Assembly (NCBI GenBank): GCA_038230215.1
Contig: JBBRNR010000005.1
Coordinates: 248,001 to 312,000 of the forward strand
Length of the DNA: 64,000 nt
Origin: DASVRZ01 sp038230215
Lineage (GTDB): Bacteria; Verrucomicrobiota; Verrucomicrobiia; Chthoniobacterales; DASVRZ01
Reading direction: 5' to 3'
Shown: positions 9,062-16,507 of the stretch, piece after piece
Position numbering within the stretch: position 1 is the first letter of the stretch
How the letters are laid out: each line of letters starts with the position of its first letter
Position numbers and translations under genes: made by a program
Notes under the pieces: model-generated
Seen by the model: only the letters and a program-made list of their open reading frames with translations
Databases searched by the model: none
Told to the model about the DNA's origin: nothing

Positions 9062-10093
9062 ATGAACATACTACTCACAGGAACAGACGGATATCTTGGT
9101 TCAGTGCTTGCACCTCGCTTGTTGTCCGCAGGGCATCAGCTAACCTGTGTGGATACCGGCTTCTACTCCGATGGCCTGCTCTTTGGCGAGGAACCTAACA
9201 TTCATACCCTCAAAAAAGACATCCGGGAAATCACTCAACAAGACCTTGCTGGACACGATGCGCTAGTTCACATGGCCGAGCTTTCCAATGATCCTACTGG
9301 CGAACTAGCTCCCGACATAACCTACAAAATCAACCACCTAGCCTCCCTCCGTCTGGCTACTATGGCGAAGGCAGCAGGTGTGAGCCGATTCGTCTATATG
9401 TCTTCGTGCAGTGTCTATGGAGTCGGCACGGGCAACTACGTAACCGAGAAATCTCCAGTGAATCCGCAGACTGCATACGCCATCTGCAAAACCCTCGTAG
9501 AGCGCGATGTTAGTCGACTCGCCGACACCACATTCTCTCCAGTGTTCCTACGCAACGCCACCGCATATGGAGCTTCGCAAAGAATGCGTTTCGACATTGT
9601 GCTGAACAATCTTTCTGGACTTGCTCACACAACCCAAACTATTGCCATGATGAGTGACGGCACGCCTTGGCGCCCGCTCGTTCATGCACAAGATATAGCA
9701 AGCGCCATCGAGACGGTGCTAACTGCGGATGCGGAGAAGATTCATAACGAGGTATTCAACGTGGGTGACACGCAACACAATTACCAAGTCCGCGACATTG
9801 CCGAGTTCGTCGCCGCCGAGTATCCCGACTGCAAACTAACCTTCGGCACGCTTCCCAGCGACAACCGAAGCTACCGTGTTTCCTTCGACAAAATTCATGA
9901 CCGGTTTCCTCACTACGTCTGTCAGTGGGATGCCGCAAAAGGAGCGCGTCAACTGAGGGAGTTATTCAACGCCATTCCGCTGACGACCGAGTTGTTTCTC
10001 GCGCATCCATTTACGCGGCTGAAAGCTTTGGAAAAACTAATCAAGGAAGGCCGTATTGATGGCGACTTCTTCTGGCAAACACCGGCTGCATGA
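9062..10093 (+). CDS. NAD-dependent epimerase/dehydratase (extended SDR)
   Basis: A 343-residue extended short-chain dehydrogenase/reductase acting on nucleotide sugars. The N-terminal Rossmann motif is GTDGYLGSVLAPRL (residues 6-19), the Ser is in YMSSCSVYGVG, and the catalytic Tyr-x-x-x-Lys is in TAYAICKTLVERD. The C-terminal half fits the NDP-sugar-binding region. It lies in the glycan operon and overlaps the RfbC-type epimerase gene by four bases (ATGA), so the two may work in sequence on one sugar. Whether it is a 4-epimerase or a dehydratase cannot be read from the sequence alone. Confidence 0.88.
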   Translation: MNILLTGTDGYLGSVLAPRLLSAGHQLTCVDTGFYSDGLLFGEEPNIHTLKKDIREITQQDLAGHDALVHMAELSNDPTGELAPDITYKINHLASLRLATMAKAAGVSRFVYMSSCSVYGVGTGNYVTEKSPVNPQTAYAICKTLVERDVSRLADTTFSPVFLRNATAYGASQRMRFDIVLNNLSGLAHTTQTIAMMSDGTPWRPLVHAQDIASAIETVLTADAEKIHNEVFNVGDTQHNYQVRDIAEFVAAEYPDCKLTFGTLPSDNRSYRVSFDKIHDRFPHYVCQWDAAKGARQLRELFNAIPLTTELFLAHPFTRLKALEKLIKEGRIDGDFFWQTPAA

Positions 10094-10638
10094 AGTTCAC
10101 GCCATTGCCTTTACTGGGTGCTTATTTGATCGAAGCGGAGTCGCTTTGCGATGATCGCGGCTTCTTTGCCCGCATCATTTGCAGAGAGGAATTTCTAGCA
10201 CACGAGTTAGATCCGAATCTGCAGCAGGCGAGCATGTCGCACAACACGCTTCGCGGCACTCTACGTGGAATGCACCTGCAAGTCGCGCCACACAGCGAGA
10301 GCAAGTTAGTCCGCGTCACAGCAGGTTCCATTCATGATGTGATCATTGACTTGCGACCGGAGTCTGAAACTTATCTAAAACATTTCTGCATTGTTCTCAC
10401 CTCTGCCAAGCCAGCGGTGCTTTACATCCCGAAAGGGTTTGCTCATGGGTTTCAAACTTTGGAAAATGGTGCCGAGGTTTACTATCATATGAACCGGGCT
10501 TTCCATGCTCCTGCGGCTCGCGGTTTTCTCTGGAGCGATCCACAATTTGGAATCTCCTGGCCGATCGCTGATCCGATTCTAAGTCAGAAAGATGCGGTCG
10601 CGCCGTTATTTGATCCACAATTGTTAGCTGCGATATGA
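10090..10638 (+). CDS. rfbC: dTDP-4-dehydrorhamnose 3,5-epimerase-type cupin enzyme
   Basis: A 182-residue cupin of normal RfbC length. The catalytic His region is SHNTLRGTLRGMHLQ (around residues 52-66), followed by ESKLVRVTAGSIHDVIIDLR and YIPKGFAHGFQTLE. Family members epimerise C3 and C5 of 4-keto-6-deoxy sugar nucleotides. No rfbA, rfbB or rfbD is in the window, so the natural substrate could be a different 4-keto sugar. It is translationally coupled on both sides by ATGA overlaps with the epimerase and the DUF4910 gene. Confidence 0.88.
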   Translation: MKFTPLPLLGAYLIEAESLCDDRGFFARIICREEFLAHELDPNLQQASMSHNTLRGTLRGMHLQVAPHSESKLVRVTAGSIHDVIIDLRPESETYLKHFCIVLTSAKPAVLYIPKGFAHGFQTLENGAEVYYHMNRAFHAPAARGFLWSDPQFGISWPIADPILSQKDAVAPLFDPQLLAAI

Positions 10639-11885
10639 CTGGACAGGAAATGCACCAGTTGGCCACACGGCTCTATCCGATTTGCAGAAGCATCACCGGA
10701 GCTGGAGTTCGTGAGACGCTGGCTGTTTTGCAAGAGTATCTAGCAATTGAAATCAAAGCCGTGCCTTCAGGAACGCAAGTCTTTGACTGGGTTGTGCCCG
10801 ATGAATGGGCTGTAAGTGAAGCCTGGCTGGCGGATCGACAAGGGCGGCGTGTGATTGATTTTGCCGACCACAATTTGCACCTGCTGCAATACAGCGAACC
10901 TTTCTGTGGGGTAGTTAGCAGGGCGGAGTTAGAGTCGCATCTGCATTCGCTGCCGAATCAGCCGACTCTCATCCCTTACAAGACTAGCTATTACCGAAAG
11001 GATTGGGGATTTTGTCTTTCCGAGGAGCAGAAAGCAACATTGTTAGATCCCGAATATGAGGTTCATATTGCTACTAACCTCGCTCCTGGTGTGTTGAACT
11101 ATGGCGAGCTTTTTATCCCCGGACGCACGAATGAGGAGATTCTTATCTCGACTCACATCTGCCATCCGTCGTTGGCGAATGACAATCTTTCCGGAATCCT
11201 CGTGGCGCTGAATACGGCTCTGCATTTTTCCAAGACTTCCAGCCATTACTCGATCCGTCTCGTCTTCGTTCCGGGAACCATCGGCGCGATCACCTGGCTG
11301 GCGACAAACCAACATAGTTCCATAAAACACGGGCTCGTTATCACCGGCGTGGGCGCGGAACGCGAGTTCCATTACAAGCTAACTCGCTCGGAAAGCGCTG
11401 AGATCGACCTTGTTGCTGAGCTGACTTTGCGGGAAAGCGGACATCCCTTTCACATTCTGCCTTTCTCGCCCTACGGCTACGACGAGCGCCAATACAACTC
11501 TCCAGGGATCGCCCTGCCGGTCGGTTGCCTCATGCGTACGCCACACGGTACATACCCGGAATATCACACCTCTGCGGACAACTTGGCCTTCCTTCAGCCG
11601 ACAGCTTTGGCGGAGTCCTCTGACCTGCTGATTCAGATTCTCTCGAACCTTTCCGCCAACCGCATTTACAGAAATCTTTCCCCTTTCTGCGAGCCGCAGC
11701 TCGGCAAACGTGGGCTCTACGCTTCGGATCCTGCGGAAAACATGGCCTTTCTCTGGGTGCTCAATCTGTCAGACGGCACCCATTCGTTGCTCGACATTGC
11801 CACGCGGTCCGTGATCCCGTTTGCCCAAATTATGACCGTTGCTGACCGTTTGGTTTCGGCGGGACTTCTCGAATGCGTGGGCTGA
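10635..11885 (+). CDS. DUF4910-domain protein, M28-aminopeptidase-like
   Basis: A 416-residue protein of the DUF4910/DUF2172 group. The first 130 residues carry the DUF2172-type insert (RLYPICRSITGAG, then VPDEWAVSEAWL). The central zinc-peptidase-like fold contains ILISTHICHPSLANDNLSG with the candidate metal ligands His and Asp-Asn, and RTPHGTYPEYHTSADN later supplies a His ligand. A winged-helix-like tail follows from about residue 350. Such genes are repeatedly found in surface polysaccharide loci, where their reaction is unknown. Here it is the last gene of the glycan operon, overlapping rfbC by four bases. A role in removing an acyl or amino-acid substituent from a sugar is only a guess. 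Confidence 0.8.
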   Translation: MTGQEMHQLATRLYPICRSITGAGVRETLAVLQEYLAIEIKAVPSGTQVFDWVVPDEWAVSEAWLADRQGRRVIDFADHNLHLLQYSEPFCGVVSRAELESHLHSLPNQPTLIPYKTSYYRKDWGFCLSEEQKATLLDPEYEVHIATNLAPGVLNYGELFIPGRTNEEILISTHICHPSLANDNLSGILVALNTALHFSKTSSHYSIRLVFVPGTIGAITWLATNQHSSIKHGLVITGVGAEREFHYKLTRSESAEIDLVAELTLRESGHPFHILPFSPYGYDERQYNSPGIALPVGCLMRTPHGTYPEYHTSADNLAFLQPTALAESSDLLIQILSNLSANRIYRNLSPFCEPQLGKRGLYASDPAENMAFLWVLNLSDGTHSLLDIATRSVIPFAQIMTVADRLVSAGLLECVG

Positions 11886-12041
11886 AAAGCTCTGTGCCTC
11901 TCGTGTGAATAAGGCTCCGACAAGGGTCGAGTTTCATCGGATTCTTCCCTAAGCCGGGAGTCAGGAGCTTTTGCTGAAAGCTTTTGGGGGAGTTCTTCAC
12001 ACCCGGATAGTTTGTGGAATCGCCCGATAAGCCCCGTGTGG

Positions 12042-12083
12042 AACTCGATTAGCCCGAGTTATTGGTTTTCTTAAGATTAAGAA
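12042..12083 (+). terminator. Possible terminator/hairpins after the glycan operon
   Basis: A 6-bp stem AACTCG/CGAGTT with a 7-base loop is followed by GGTTTTC, then a second palindrome TTCTTAA-GA-TTAAGAA. The position fits termination of the 7-12 kb operon, but the T-tract is short. The rest of 11886-12113 shows no reading frame or family I recognise. Confidence 0.25.
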
Positions 12084-12113
12084 GAAAGGTCCCGAAAGGA
12101 TTATCTCTTCTTA

Positions 12114-12893
12114 TTAAGCGTGTGAACAAGTTCCTGAATCGACGATCTTTTGCAAGTCGGAGGGCAGGGGACTTTTCCATTCCAAGCCAATTTCAGGCAG
12201 ACTCAGAAAGGCGGAGTGCAAGGCATGGCGCGGGTGGAGCAGGCGGGCGGCGAGGGTTTCGGTCCAGCCCGATTCGATGAACTCCAGATAACAGCCTTCG
12301 TCGGCACCGTAGATTTTGTCGCCGAGCAGGGGGAAACCCAGATGAGCGGCGTGAACGCGGATCTGATGGGTGCGACCGGTGAGGGGTGTGGCCCGAACAA
12401 GAGAGAGGGGAATGGAACCCGGCCCCCCAAAACGCTTCAGTAAAGTGAAATCCGTGCGTGCCGCCGCGCCGTCGGGGTGGACCACTTGCTTGAGATAAAT
12501 GCGCGATTTTTCCACGGTACCTTTCCGCAACATCGGAGCATCGACGGAGATTAGAGTCCAAGTCGGATGGCCGAGGACGATGGCGAGATATTCCTTTTTC
12601 ACCGAGCCCGCCTGCATAGCGAGGCCCAGATTTCGAGCGGCCGCGGCGTTCTTCGCAATTAAAACCAGGCCACTCGTTTCACGGTCGAGCCGGTTGATGA
12701 TCGAGACCTGACCCCCGTTCACCAGTTCGTAGGCCAGCACCTCGCGCAGGCCGTCCCAGAGGGTGAATGGCCCGTGTGGCGCAGTCGGATGCACCAGAAG
12801 ATGGGGCGGTTTATCCACCACGATCCAGTCGGCGGACTCGTCAATGATCTGGAACTCCCGATTGATGAAAATGGGTTCGCCCGGTTGACGCAT
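12114..12893 (-). CDS. RluA-family RNA pseudouridine synthase
   Basis: A 259-residue enzyme with the RluA catalytic motif NRLDRETSGLVLIAKN (the Asp is the nucleophile; around residue 70), the KEYLAIVLG strand, and GRTHQIRVHAAHLGFPLLGD near residue 180. There is no N-terminal S4 domain, so it resembles the short RluA/TruC-like forms that modify rRNA or tRNA. The exact target uridine cannot be assigned. The ATG at 12893 was preferred; a GTG at 12902 would add three residues. It is divergent from the ABC ATPase gene, with only about 10 bases between starts, so the promoters must overlap. Confidence 0.9.
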   Translation of the reverse strand: MRQPGEPIFINREFQIIDESADWIVVDKPPHLLVHPTAPHGPFTLWDGLREVLAYELVNGGQVSIINRLDRETSGLVLIAKNAAAARNLGLAMQAGSVKKEYLAIVLGHPTWTLISVDAPMLRKGTVEKSRIYLKQVVHPDGAAARTDFTLLKRFGGPGSIPLSLVRATPLTGRTHQIRVHAAHLGFPLLGDKIYGADEGCYLEFIESGWTETLAARLLHPRHALHSAFLSLPEIGLEWKSPLPSDLQKIVDSGTCSHA

Positions 12894-12902
12894 GGTAGGC
12901 AC

Positions 12903-13598
12903 ATGTTATCGGAACAACGCATGATACGCCTCCACGAAGTCACGAAAATCTACGGCTTGGAAAACGCCGACGCTGCGGACCGCGTCCATGCGCTCGACCA
13001 CGTGACCGCGCAGATTGAGACCGGGGAATTCATTGCCATCACCGGGGAAAGCGGGTGCGGCAAGAGCACCTTGATGCATCTTCTCGGCGGCCTTGACCAG
13101 CCGACTTCGGGAGAAATCCACGTCGGCGGCACGGCGCTGCATGCCGCGACAGAGGACGATCTAACTCGTTATCGTCGCGACACATTGGGGATCGTTTTCC
13201 AATTCTTCAACCTCCTGCCCACCATGCGTGTCTTGGAAAACGTCATGCTCCCGCTTCTCCTCCAAGGCCAGAAGCCCGCAGCGGCCAGCGCCCAGGCATC
13301 CGCCGCTCTTGAACTCGTCGGCATGGCAGACCGGCGCCAGCATTTTCCTCATCAACTCAGCGGAGGCGAAATGCAGCGGACTGCCATCGCGCGCGCCTTG
13401 GTCCATCGTCCGAAGCTTCTGCTCGCCGATGAGCCCACTGGCAATCTCGACAGCCGCAATGCCGCCATTGTCATCGAAGTGCTCGAGAAAATTGCTTCTC
13501 AGCGCATCGCCACCATGATAATCGTGACCCACAGTGAGGAGGTCGCCCGCGCCGCCTCGCGAAGGATTCATTTGCGGGACGGAAAAATCATCCCATGA
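12903..13598 (+). CDS. ABC transporter ATP-binding protein (LolD/MacB type)
   Basis: A 231-residue ATPase with Walker A GESGCGKST, Q-loop VFQFFNLLPTM, signature LSGGEMQRTAIARAL, Walker B LLLADEPTGNLD and the H-loop VTHSEEVA. The QFFNLLP and EPTGNLD forms are typical of the LolD/MacB/FtsE group that drives lipoprotein export or mechanotransmission. ATG 12903, with AGG a few bases upstream, was chosen; ATG 12921 is an alternative. No FtsX-like permease follows. Instead the gene overlaps a cyclic-nucleotide-binding protein by four bases, so the transporter partner is elsewhere or the ATPase is regulated by that neighbour. Confidence 0.92.
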   Translation: MLSEQRMIRLHEVTKIYGLENADAADRVHALDHVTAQIETGEFIAITGESGCGKSTLMHLLGGLDQPTSGEIHVGGTALHAATEDDLTRYRRDTLGIVFQFFNLLPTMRVLENVMLPLLLQGQKPAAASAQASAALELVGMADRRQHFPHQLSGGEMQRTAIARALVHRPKLLLADEPTGNLDSRNAAIVIEVLEKIASQRIATMIIVTHSEEVARAASRRIHLRDGKIIP

Positions 13599-14056
13599 GC
13601 GACAATACAGACACGGTGGCGAAAATTCGCGGCCTCACCCTTTTCCAGGAATTCAGCGAATCCGAACTCGACGGCATGGCCAGCCTCGTCGATTGCGCTT
13701 GTTACAGCGACGGCCAGCTCATCGTGAAGCAGGACGAACCGGGAGACTCCATGTATGTCATCGTCACAGGCTCGGTCAAAGTGGTTCATCGCGGCGAAAC
13801 GAAACAAATCGAGCTCGCGACCCTCAGTGCCGGCGATTTCTTCGGAGAACTCGCCCTCGTCGATGAAGGCCCGCGCTCGGCCGACGTCCTGGCGGTGGGC
13901 GACACCCGGATGCTTGCCATCTCCCAGGCCACCATTCGCGCCCTCGCCGGCGTCTATCCCAGCGCCGCCTTTAAGCTTCTCGTTGCGGTCGGTCGAGTCC
14001 TTGTCACCCGCCTTCGCACGGGCAATAAAAAATACATCGACTCCCTCCTCGCCTGA
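13595..14056 (+). CDS. Stand-alone cyclic-nucleotide-binding domain protein
   Basis: A 153-residue protein made almost wholly of one CAP-like cNMP-binding domain: GDSMYVIVTGSVKV, then the phosphate-binding cassette GDFFGELALVDEGPRSADV (around residues 83-101). There is no C-terminal helix-turn-helix, so it is not a Crp-type transcription factor. The conserved Gly-Glu-Leu-Ala and Arg-Ser-Ala of the cassette suggest real nucleotide binding. The ATGA overlap with the upstream ABC ATPase suggests coupled production and perhaps allosteric control of that ATPase, which is inference. Confidence 0.88.
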   Translation: MSDNTDTVAKIRGLTLFQEFSESELDGMASLVDCACYSDGQLIVKQDEPGDSMYVIVTGSVKVVHRGETKQIELATLSAGDFFGELALVDEGPRSADVLAVGDTRMLAISQATIRALAGVYPSAAFKLLVAVGRVLVTRLRTGNKKYIDSLLA

Positions 14057-14073
14057 CGCGCGGAGTTGTTTCC

Positions 14074-14964
14074 ATGGCCTATCACTTGATCGACGGCAAA
14101 GCCATTGCTGCCACTATCCGCGAGCAATCCCGCGCCCGAGTCGCGGAGTTAAAAGCCTCCGGCGTTACTCCTGGGCTGGCTGTTGTTTTGGTCGGCGACG
14201 ACCCGGCTTCGCGCGCCTACGTTCGCTCGAAAGACAAGATGTGCCAGGAACTCGGGCTGCATTCTGTTCGCCACGAATTGCCCGCTGATACCACTCAAAG
14301 TCAACTCATTGCCCTCGTCGAAACCCTCAACGACGACCCTGCCATTCACGGTATTCTCGTCCAATCGCCGCCGCCGCGGCAGATCGACGAAGCCGCCGTC
14401 ATCCGCACCATCGACCCGCGCAAAGACGTGGACGGGTTTCATCCCGAAAACGTCGCCAAACTCGCCCTCGGCGACCCCAGCGGCTTCGTTCCCTGCACGC
14501 CGCTCGGCTGCCAGCGGCTGCTCATCGAGTCCGGCATCGAAACACAGGGGAGTCACATCGTTATCTTGGGCCGCAGCATGATCGTCGGCAAACCTCTCGC
14601 CCTTCTCCTCATGCAACGCGGCCGGGGAGGGGACGCCACCGTCACAGTCGCCCATTCGCGAACCAAAAATCTCGCTGCCATCACGCAGTCCGCCGACATC
14701 GTCATCGCCGCCATTGGCCGCCCCGAATTTCTCCGTGCGGAACACATCCGCGAAGGTGCCGTCGTCATCGACGTGGGTATCAACCGTGTGGACGACCCCA
14801 CTTCCGCCAAAGGCTACAAACTCGTCGGCGACGTTGCTTTTGAGGAAGTCGCGCCGAAATGTGCCGCCATCACGCCAGTCCCCGGCGGCGTTGGGCCCAT
14901 GACCATCGCCCTGCTCATCGCCAATACCATCAAAGCCGCCGAGCAGATTCACGGGACGAAATAA
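14074..14964 (+). CDS. folD: Bifunctional methylene-tetrahydrofolate dehydrogenase/cyclohydrolase FolD
   Basis: A 296-residue enzyme of normal length that oxidises 5,10-methylene-THF to methenyl-THF and hydrolyses it to 10-formyl-THF in the cytoplasm. Motifs are the Tyr-x-x-x-Lys site in YVRSKDKMCQELGL, GILVQSPPPRQID, KDVDGFHPENVAKL, the NADP loop GRSMIVGKPLALLL, and the C-terminal PVPGGVGPMTIALL. It begins 17 bases after the cyclic-nucleotide-binding gene and could be co-transcribed, but it belongs to general one-carbon metabolism. Confidence 0.97.
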   Translation: MAYHLIDGKAIAATIREQSRARVAELKASGVTPGLAVVLVGDDPASRAYVRSKDKMCQELGLHSVRHELPADTTQSQLIALVETLNDDPAIHGILVQSPPPRQIDEAAVIRTIDPRKDVDGFHPENVAKLALGDPSGFVPCTPLGCQRLLIESGIETQGSHIVILGRSMIVGKPLALLLMQRGRGGDATVTVAHSRTKNLAAITQSADIVIAAIGRPEFLRAEHIREGAVVIDVGINRVDDPTSAKGYKLVGDVAFEEVAPKCAAITPVPGGVGPMTIALLIANTIKAAEQIHGTK

Positions 14965-15066
14965 GGCACCTAGAAAATGAAGATCCGTTTCCTCCTGCCC
15001 TTTCCCTTCAGCCTTCGTGGTAAAAACAAAAAGTTCACTTCCACCGCAGACTTCCCTCCCTTTCTT

Positions 15067-15663
15067 ATGCGACTCACAGCCCTCGTTCCCAAACTCCTGT
15101 TTGGGAACGCACTTGTCCGGGAAACTTCGGTTTCCCAACCGCCAGCAAACACAGTTTGCGAAACAAGGCATTCCCAAACAGGAGTTTGGGAACGAGGAAG
15201 GTTTCGCGCTATTTTCCTCCTCGGGAGTGCCATCGCGCTCAGTGCCTGCCACGAGAAAGCGCCAACCGAGGTCTCCGCTTTCGCGCTCCCCACCGCCACC
15301 ATCACCATCGGGAAGGAAACTGTCACCGCCGAAGTCGCCGACACCCCTGAAAACATGCACACTGGCCTGATGTATCGCAAAACCATGGCCGACGACCACG
15401 GCATGATCTTCGTCTTCCCCGAACTCCGCCAGGCCAGCTTCTGGATGCACAACACCGACCTCCCGCTCGACATCGCCTACCTCGACCGCACAGGCCGGGT
15501 CCGCGAAATTCACCCTGCCAAACCGCACGACGATACCTCGATCCATAGCGCGACCACCGACATCGCTTACGCTTTGGAAATGAACCAGGGCTGGTTCCAA
15601 AAACACGGCCTAAAAACAGGCGTCAACGTCCAGGGCCTTCCCGCATTTCCCGCCCGGAAATAA
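15067..15663 (+). CDS. DUF192 lipoprotein with an in-frame repeat insertion in its signal region
   Basis: A DUF192 domain occupies about residues 75-198 (DTPENMHTGLMYRKTMADDHG, then ASFWMHNTDLPLDIAYLD). A hydrophobic stretch and lipobox ending LSAC suggest export and lipid attachment at Cys. The 37 codons between the starting MRLTAL and RFRAIFLLGSAIALSAC are exactly the palindromic element at 15084-15194. If that element is removed, the two pieces join into a typical short lipoprotein signal peptide. ATG 15067 is preferred; an upstream in-frame ATG at 14977 would add another low-complexity leader. DUF192 proteins are small and of unknown function. Whether the long leader still directs export is uncertain. 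Confidence 0.75.
   Translation: MRLTALVPKLLFGNALVRETSVSQPPANTVCETRHSQTGVWERGRFRAIFLLGSAIALSACHEKAPTEVSAFALPTATITIGKETVTAEVADTPENMHTGLMYRKTMADDHGMIFVFPELRQASFWMHNTDLPLDIAYLDRTGRVREIHPAKPHDDTSIHSATTDIAYALEMNQGWFQKHGLKTGVNVQGLPAFPARK
15084..15194. repeat. Composite palindromic (REP-like) element of four hairpins, inserted in frame
   Basis: This 111-bp stretch holds four consecutive inverted repeats. An 11-bp stem with a TCCT loop lies at 15084-15109; GGGAAAC-TTCG-GTTTCCC at 15119-15136; GCAAAC-ACA-GTTTGC at 15145-15159; and a 9-bp-plus stem with an AGGA loop at 15169-15194. The outer hairpins are inverted copies of each other and belong to the widespread TTCCCAAAC/GTTTGGGAA type of bacterial intergenic palindrome. 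Its length is a multiple of three and it has no stop in the host frame. Confidence 0.85.
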
Positions 15664-15675
15664 GGTTCCCCGTCC

Positions 15676-15700
15676 CGGGTAGTGCGGGCGTCCCGCTGCC
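15676..15700 (+). repeat. Dispersed GTAGTGCGGGC repeat, copy 1
   Basis: Starts CGGGTAGTGCGGGC, followed by GTCCCGCTGCC. It shares its first 14 bases exactly with the copy at 16349-16373 and most of what follows. The type resembles short intergenic repeats common in Verrucomicrobiota-like genomes; that comparison is from memory, not a search. Confidence 0.5.
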
Positions 15701-15926
15701 AGTTTCGGTATCTGGGCGAAATCATAGTGCGCTGCCGCTCAAGCGGGAGAGACCGCGCCGCAGGATGCGTCGCCCAGCAGGCGAACCCAGCAGACCGCGC
15801 CTCTCCCACTACTCCGGTGCCCCGGTAGAAGGCGAAGAAGTGCGGAAGCCCCCGACGAAGGAAAACTTTCTGGCCGGATGCCGAAAAGAGCGGGCTGGAA
15901 GCCACGCGCTCCCCCTAAAAACCTAA

Positions 15927-16199
15927 CTACTTTGGTGCCTCGGGAGTGGGAGGAGCTGCATCGGTGCTTCCAGCGCGTTCCACATGGCTCGCCGACTTCC
16001 ATGCCGCCAGCTTACCGGCATCCGCTTCGAAGACATTCATATAGATCGCCTCCAGCGTATTCTTGCAACCGCGGGCCGCCTTCAGCGTCACCGGAATCGA
16101 CGCCGTCGCCCCCACCTGAGTGGAACGCGCCTGGCCTTGCTGCCCGCTGCCACCGATCAGATCCGTCGCCATCTGTTTCAGCCCCTCCACCGGCACCAC
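15927..16199 (-). pseudogene. Fragment of an unrecognised protein, possibly truncated by repeats
   Basis: The minus strand from about 16199 to the stop at 15927 reads as protein-like sequence (QMATDLIGGSGQQGQA, VTLKAARGCKNTLEAIYMNV, then AAWKSASHVERA and a Pro-rich tail) with GC-rich third positions. No ATG or ribosome site precedes it. The frame runs upstream straight into the 21-bp array, where it becomes Gly/Ser-rich low-complexity sequence. It may be the 3' remnant of a gene whose 5' part was replaced by repeats, or a small gene starting at one of the GTG codons at 16190-16199. I do not recognise the family. Confidence 0.3.
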
Positions 16200-16209
16200 C
16201 AGCGCGTGT

Positions 16210-16356
16210 TCTGACCCGCTTCCGGACGGTTCTGACCTGCTTCCGCTCCTCGCTGATGAGCTTCCGGCCCCGTCTGGCGGTCTCCGACATCGCCCTAAAC
16301 TGCTTCCAATGCGCGTAAACTGCTTCCGGAGCGTCGTGAGTGTGGTCTCGGGTAGT
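16210..16356 (-). repeat. Degenerate 21-bp tandem array A (about 6-7 units)
   Basis: A GCTTCCgg-like core recurs at 16218, 16239, 16260, (16281 degenerate), 16302 and 16323, each exactly 21 bases apart. On the minus strand every unit reads as seven codons around (R/W)-K-(Q/L/R)-(V/F/I)-(R/S), for example RKQVRTV and RKLISEE, and the frame has no stop through the array. It ends where the GTAGTGCGGGC repeat begins. The period, and the Lys followed by a hydrophobic residue two codons later, match array B at 38550. Confidence 0.75.
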
Positions 16357-16373
16357 GCGGGCATCCTTGCCTG
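16349..16373 (+). repeat. Dispersed GTAGTGCGGGC repeat, copy 2
   Basis: Begins CGGGTAGTGCGGGC like the copy at 15676, followed by ATCCTTGCCTGC. It abuts and slightly overlaps the last weak unit of the 21-bp array. Confidence 0.5.
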
Positions 16374-16507
16374 CTGGGGTTCGCATCTTGCGGACCATTC
16401 CGGGGTATCCGTTGTTTGGGACGTGTGACGTTTCGGGACACGCCCTGGCACGATCACCACTTGTAAAAAATAATCGTCCGAACGGCAGAACTGAGTAGTT
16501 TCCCTTC

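Larger units (their letters stand above)
15664..16209. other. Repeat-rich intergenic stretch between the DUF192 gene and the 21-bp array
   Basis: No complete gene is recognisable on either strand. The stretch contains a GTAGTGCGGGC-type intergenic repeat (15676-15700) that recurs at 16349, a segment around 15880-15915 that looks like decayed repeat DNA, and a minus-strand fragment with protein-like codon use (15927-16199). High GC keeps several frames open, so the long spurious frames here should not be taken as genes. Confidence 0.5.

Noticed and set aside
15965..15976. GTTCCACATGG at 15.97 kb as a third parS-like site
   Set aside because: Only the left half matches; the right arm of the palindrome is absent.
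15878..16318. Long plus-strand open frames across 15.7-16.4 kb
   Set aside because: They arise from high GC and stop-free 21-bp repeats; the translation is Pro/Arg/Ser-rich low complexity with no family resemblance.
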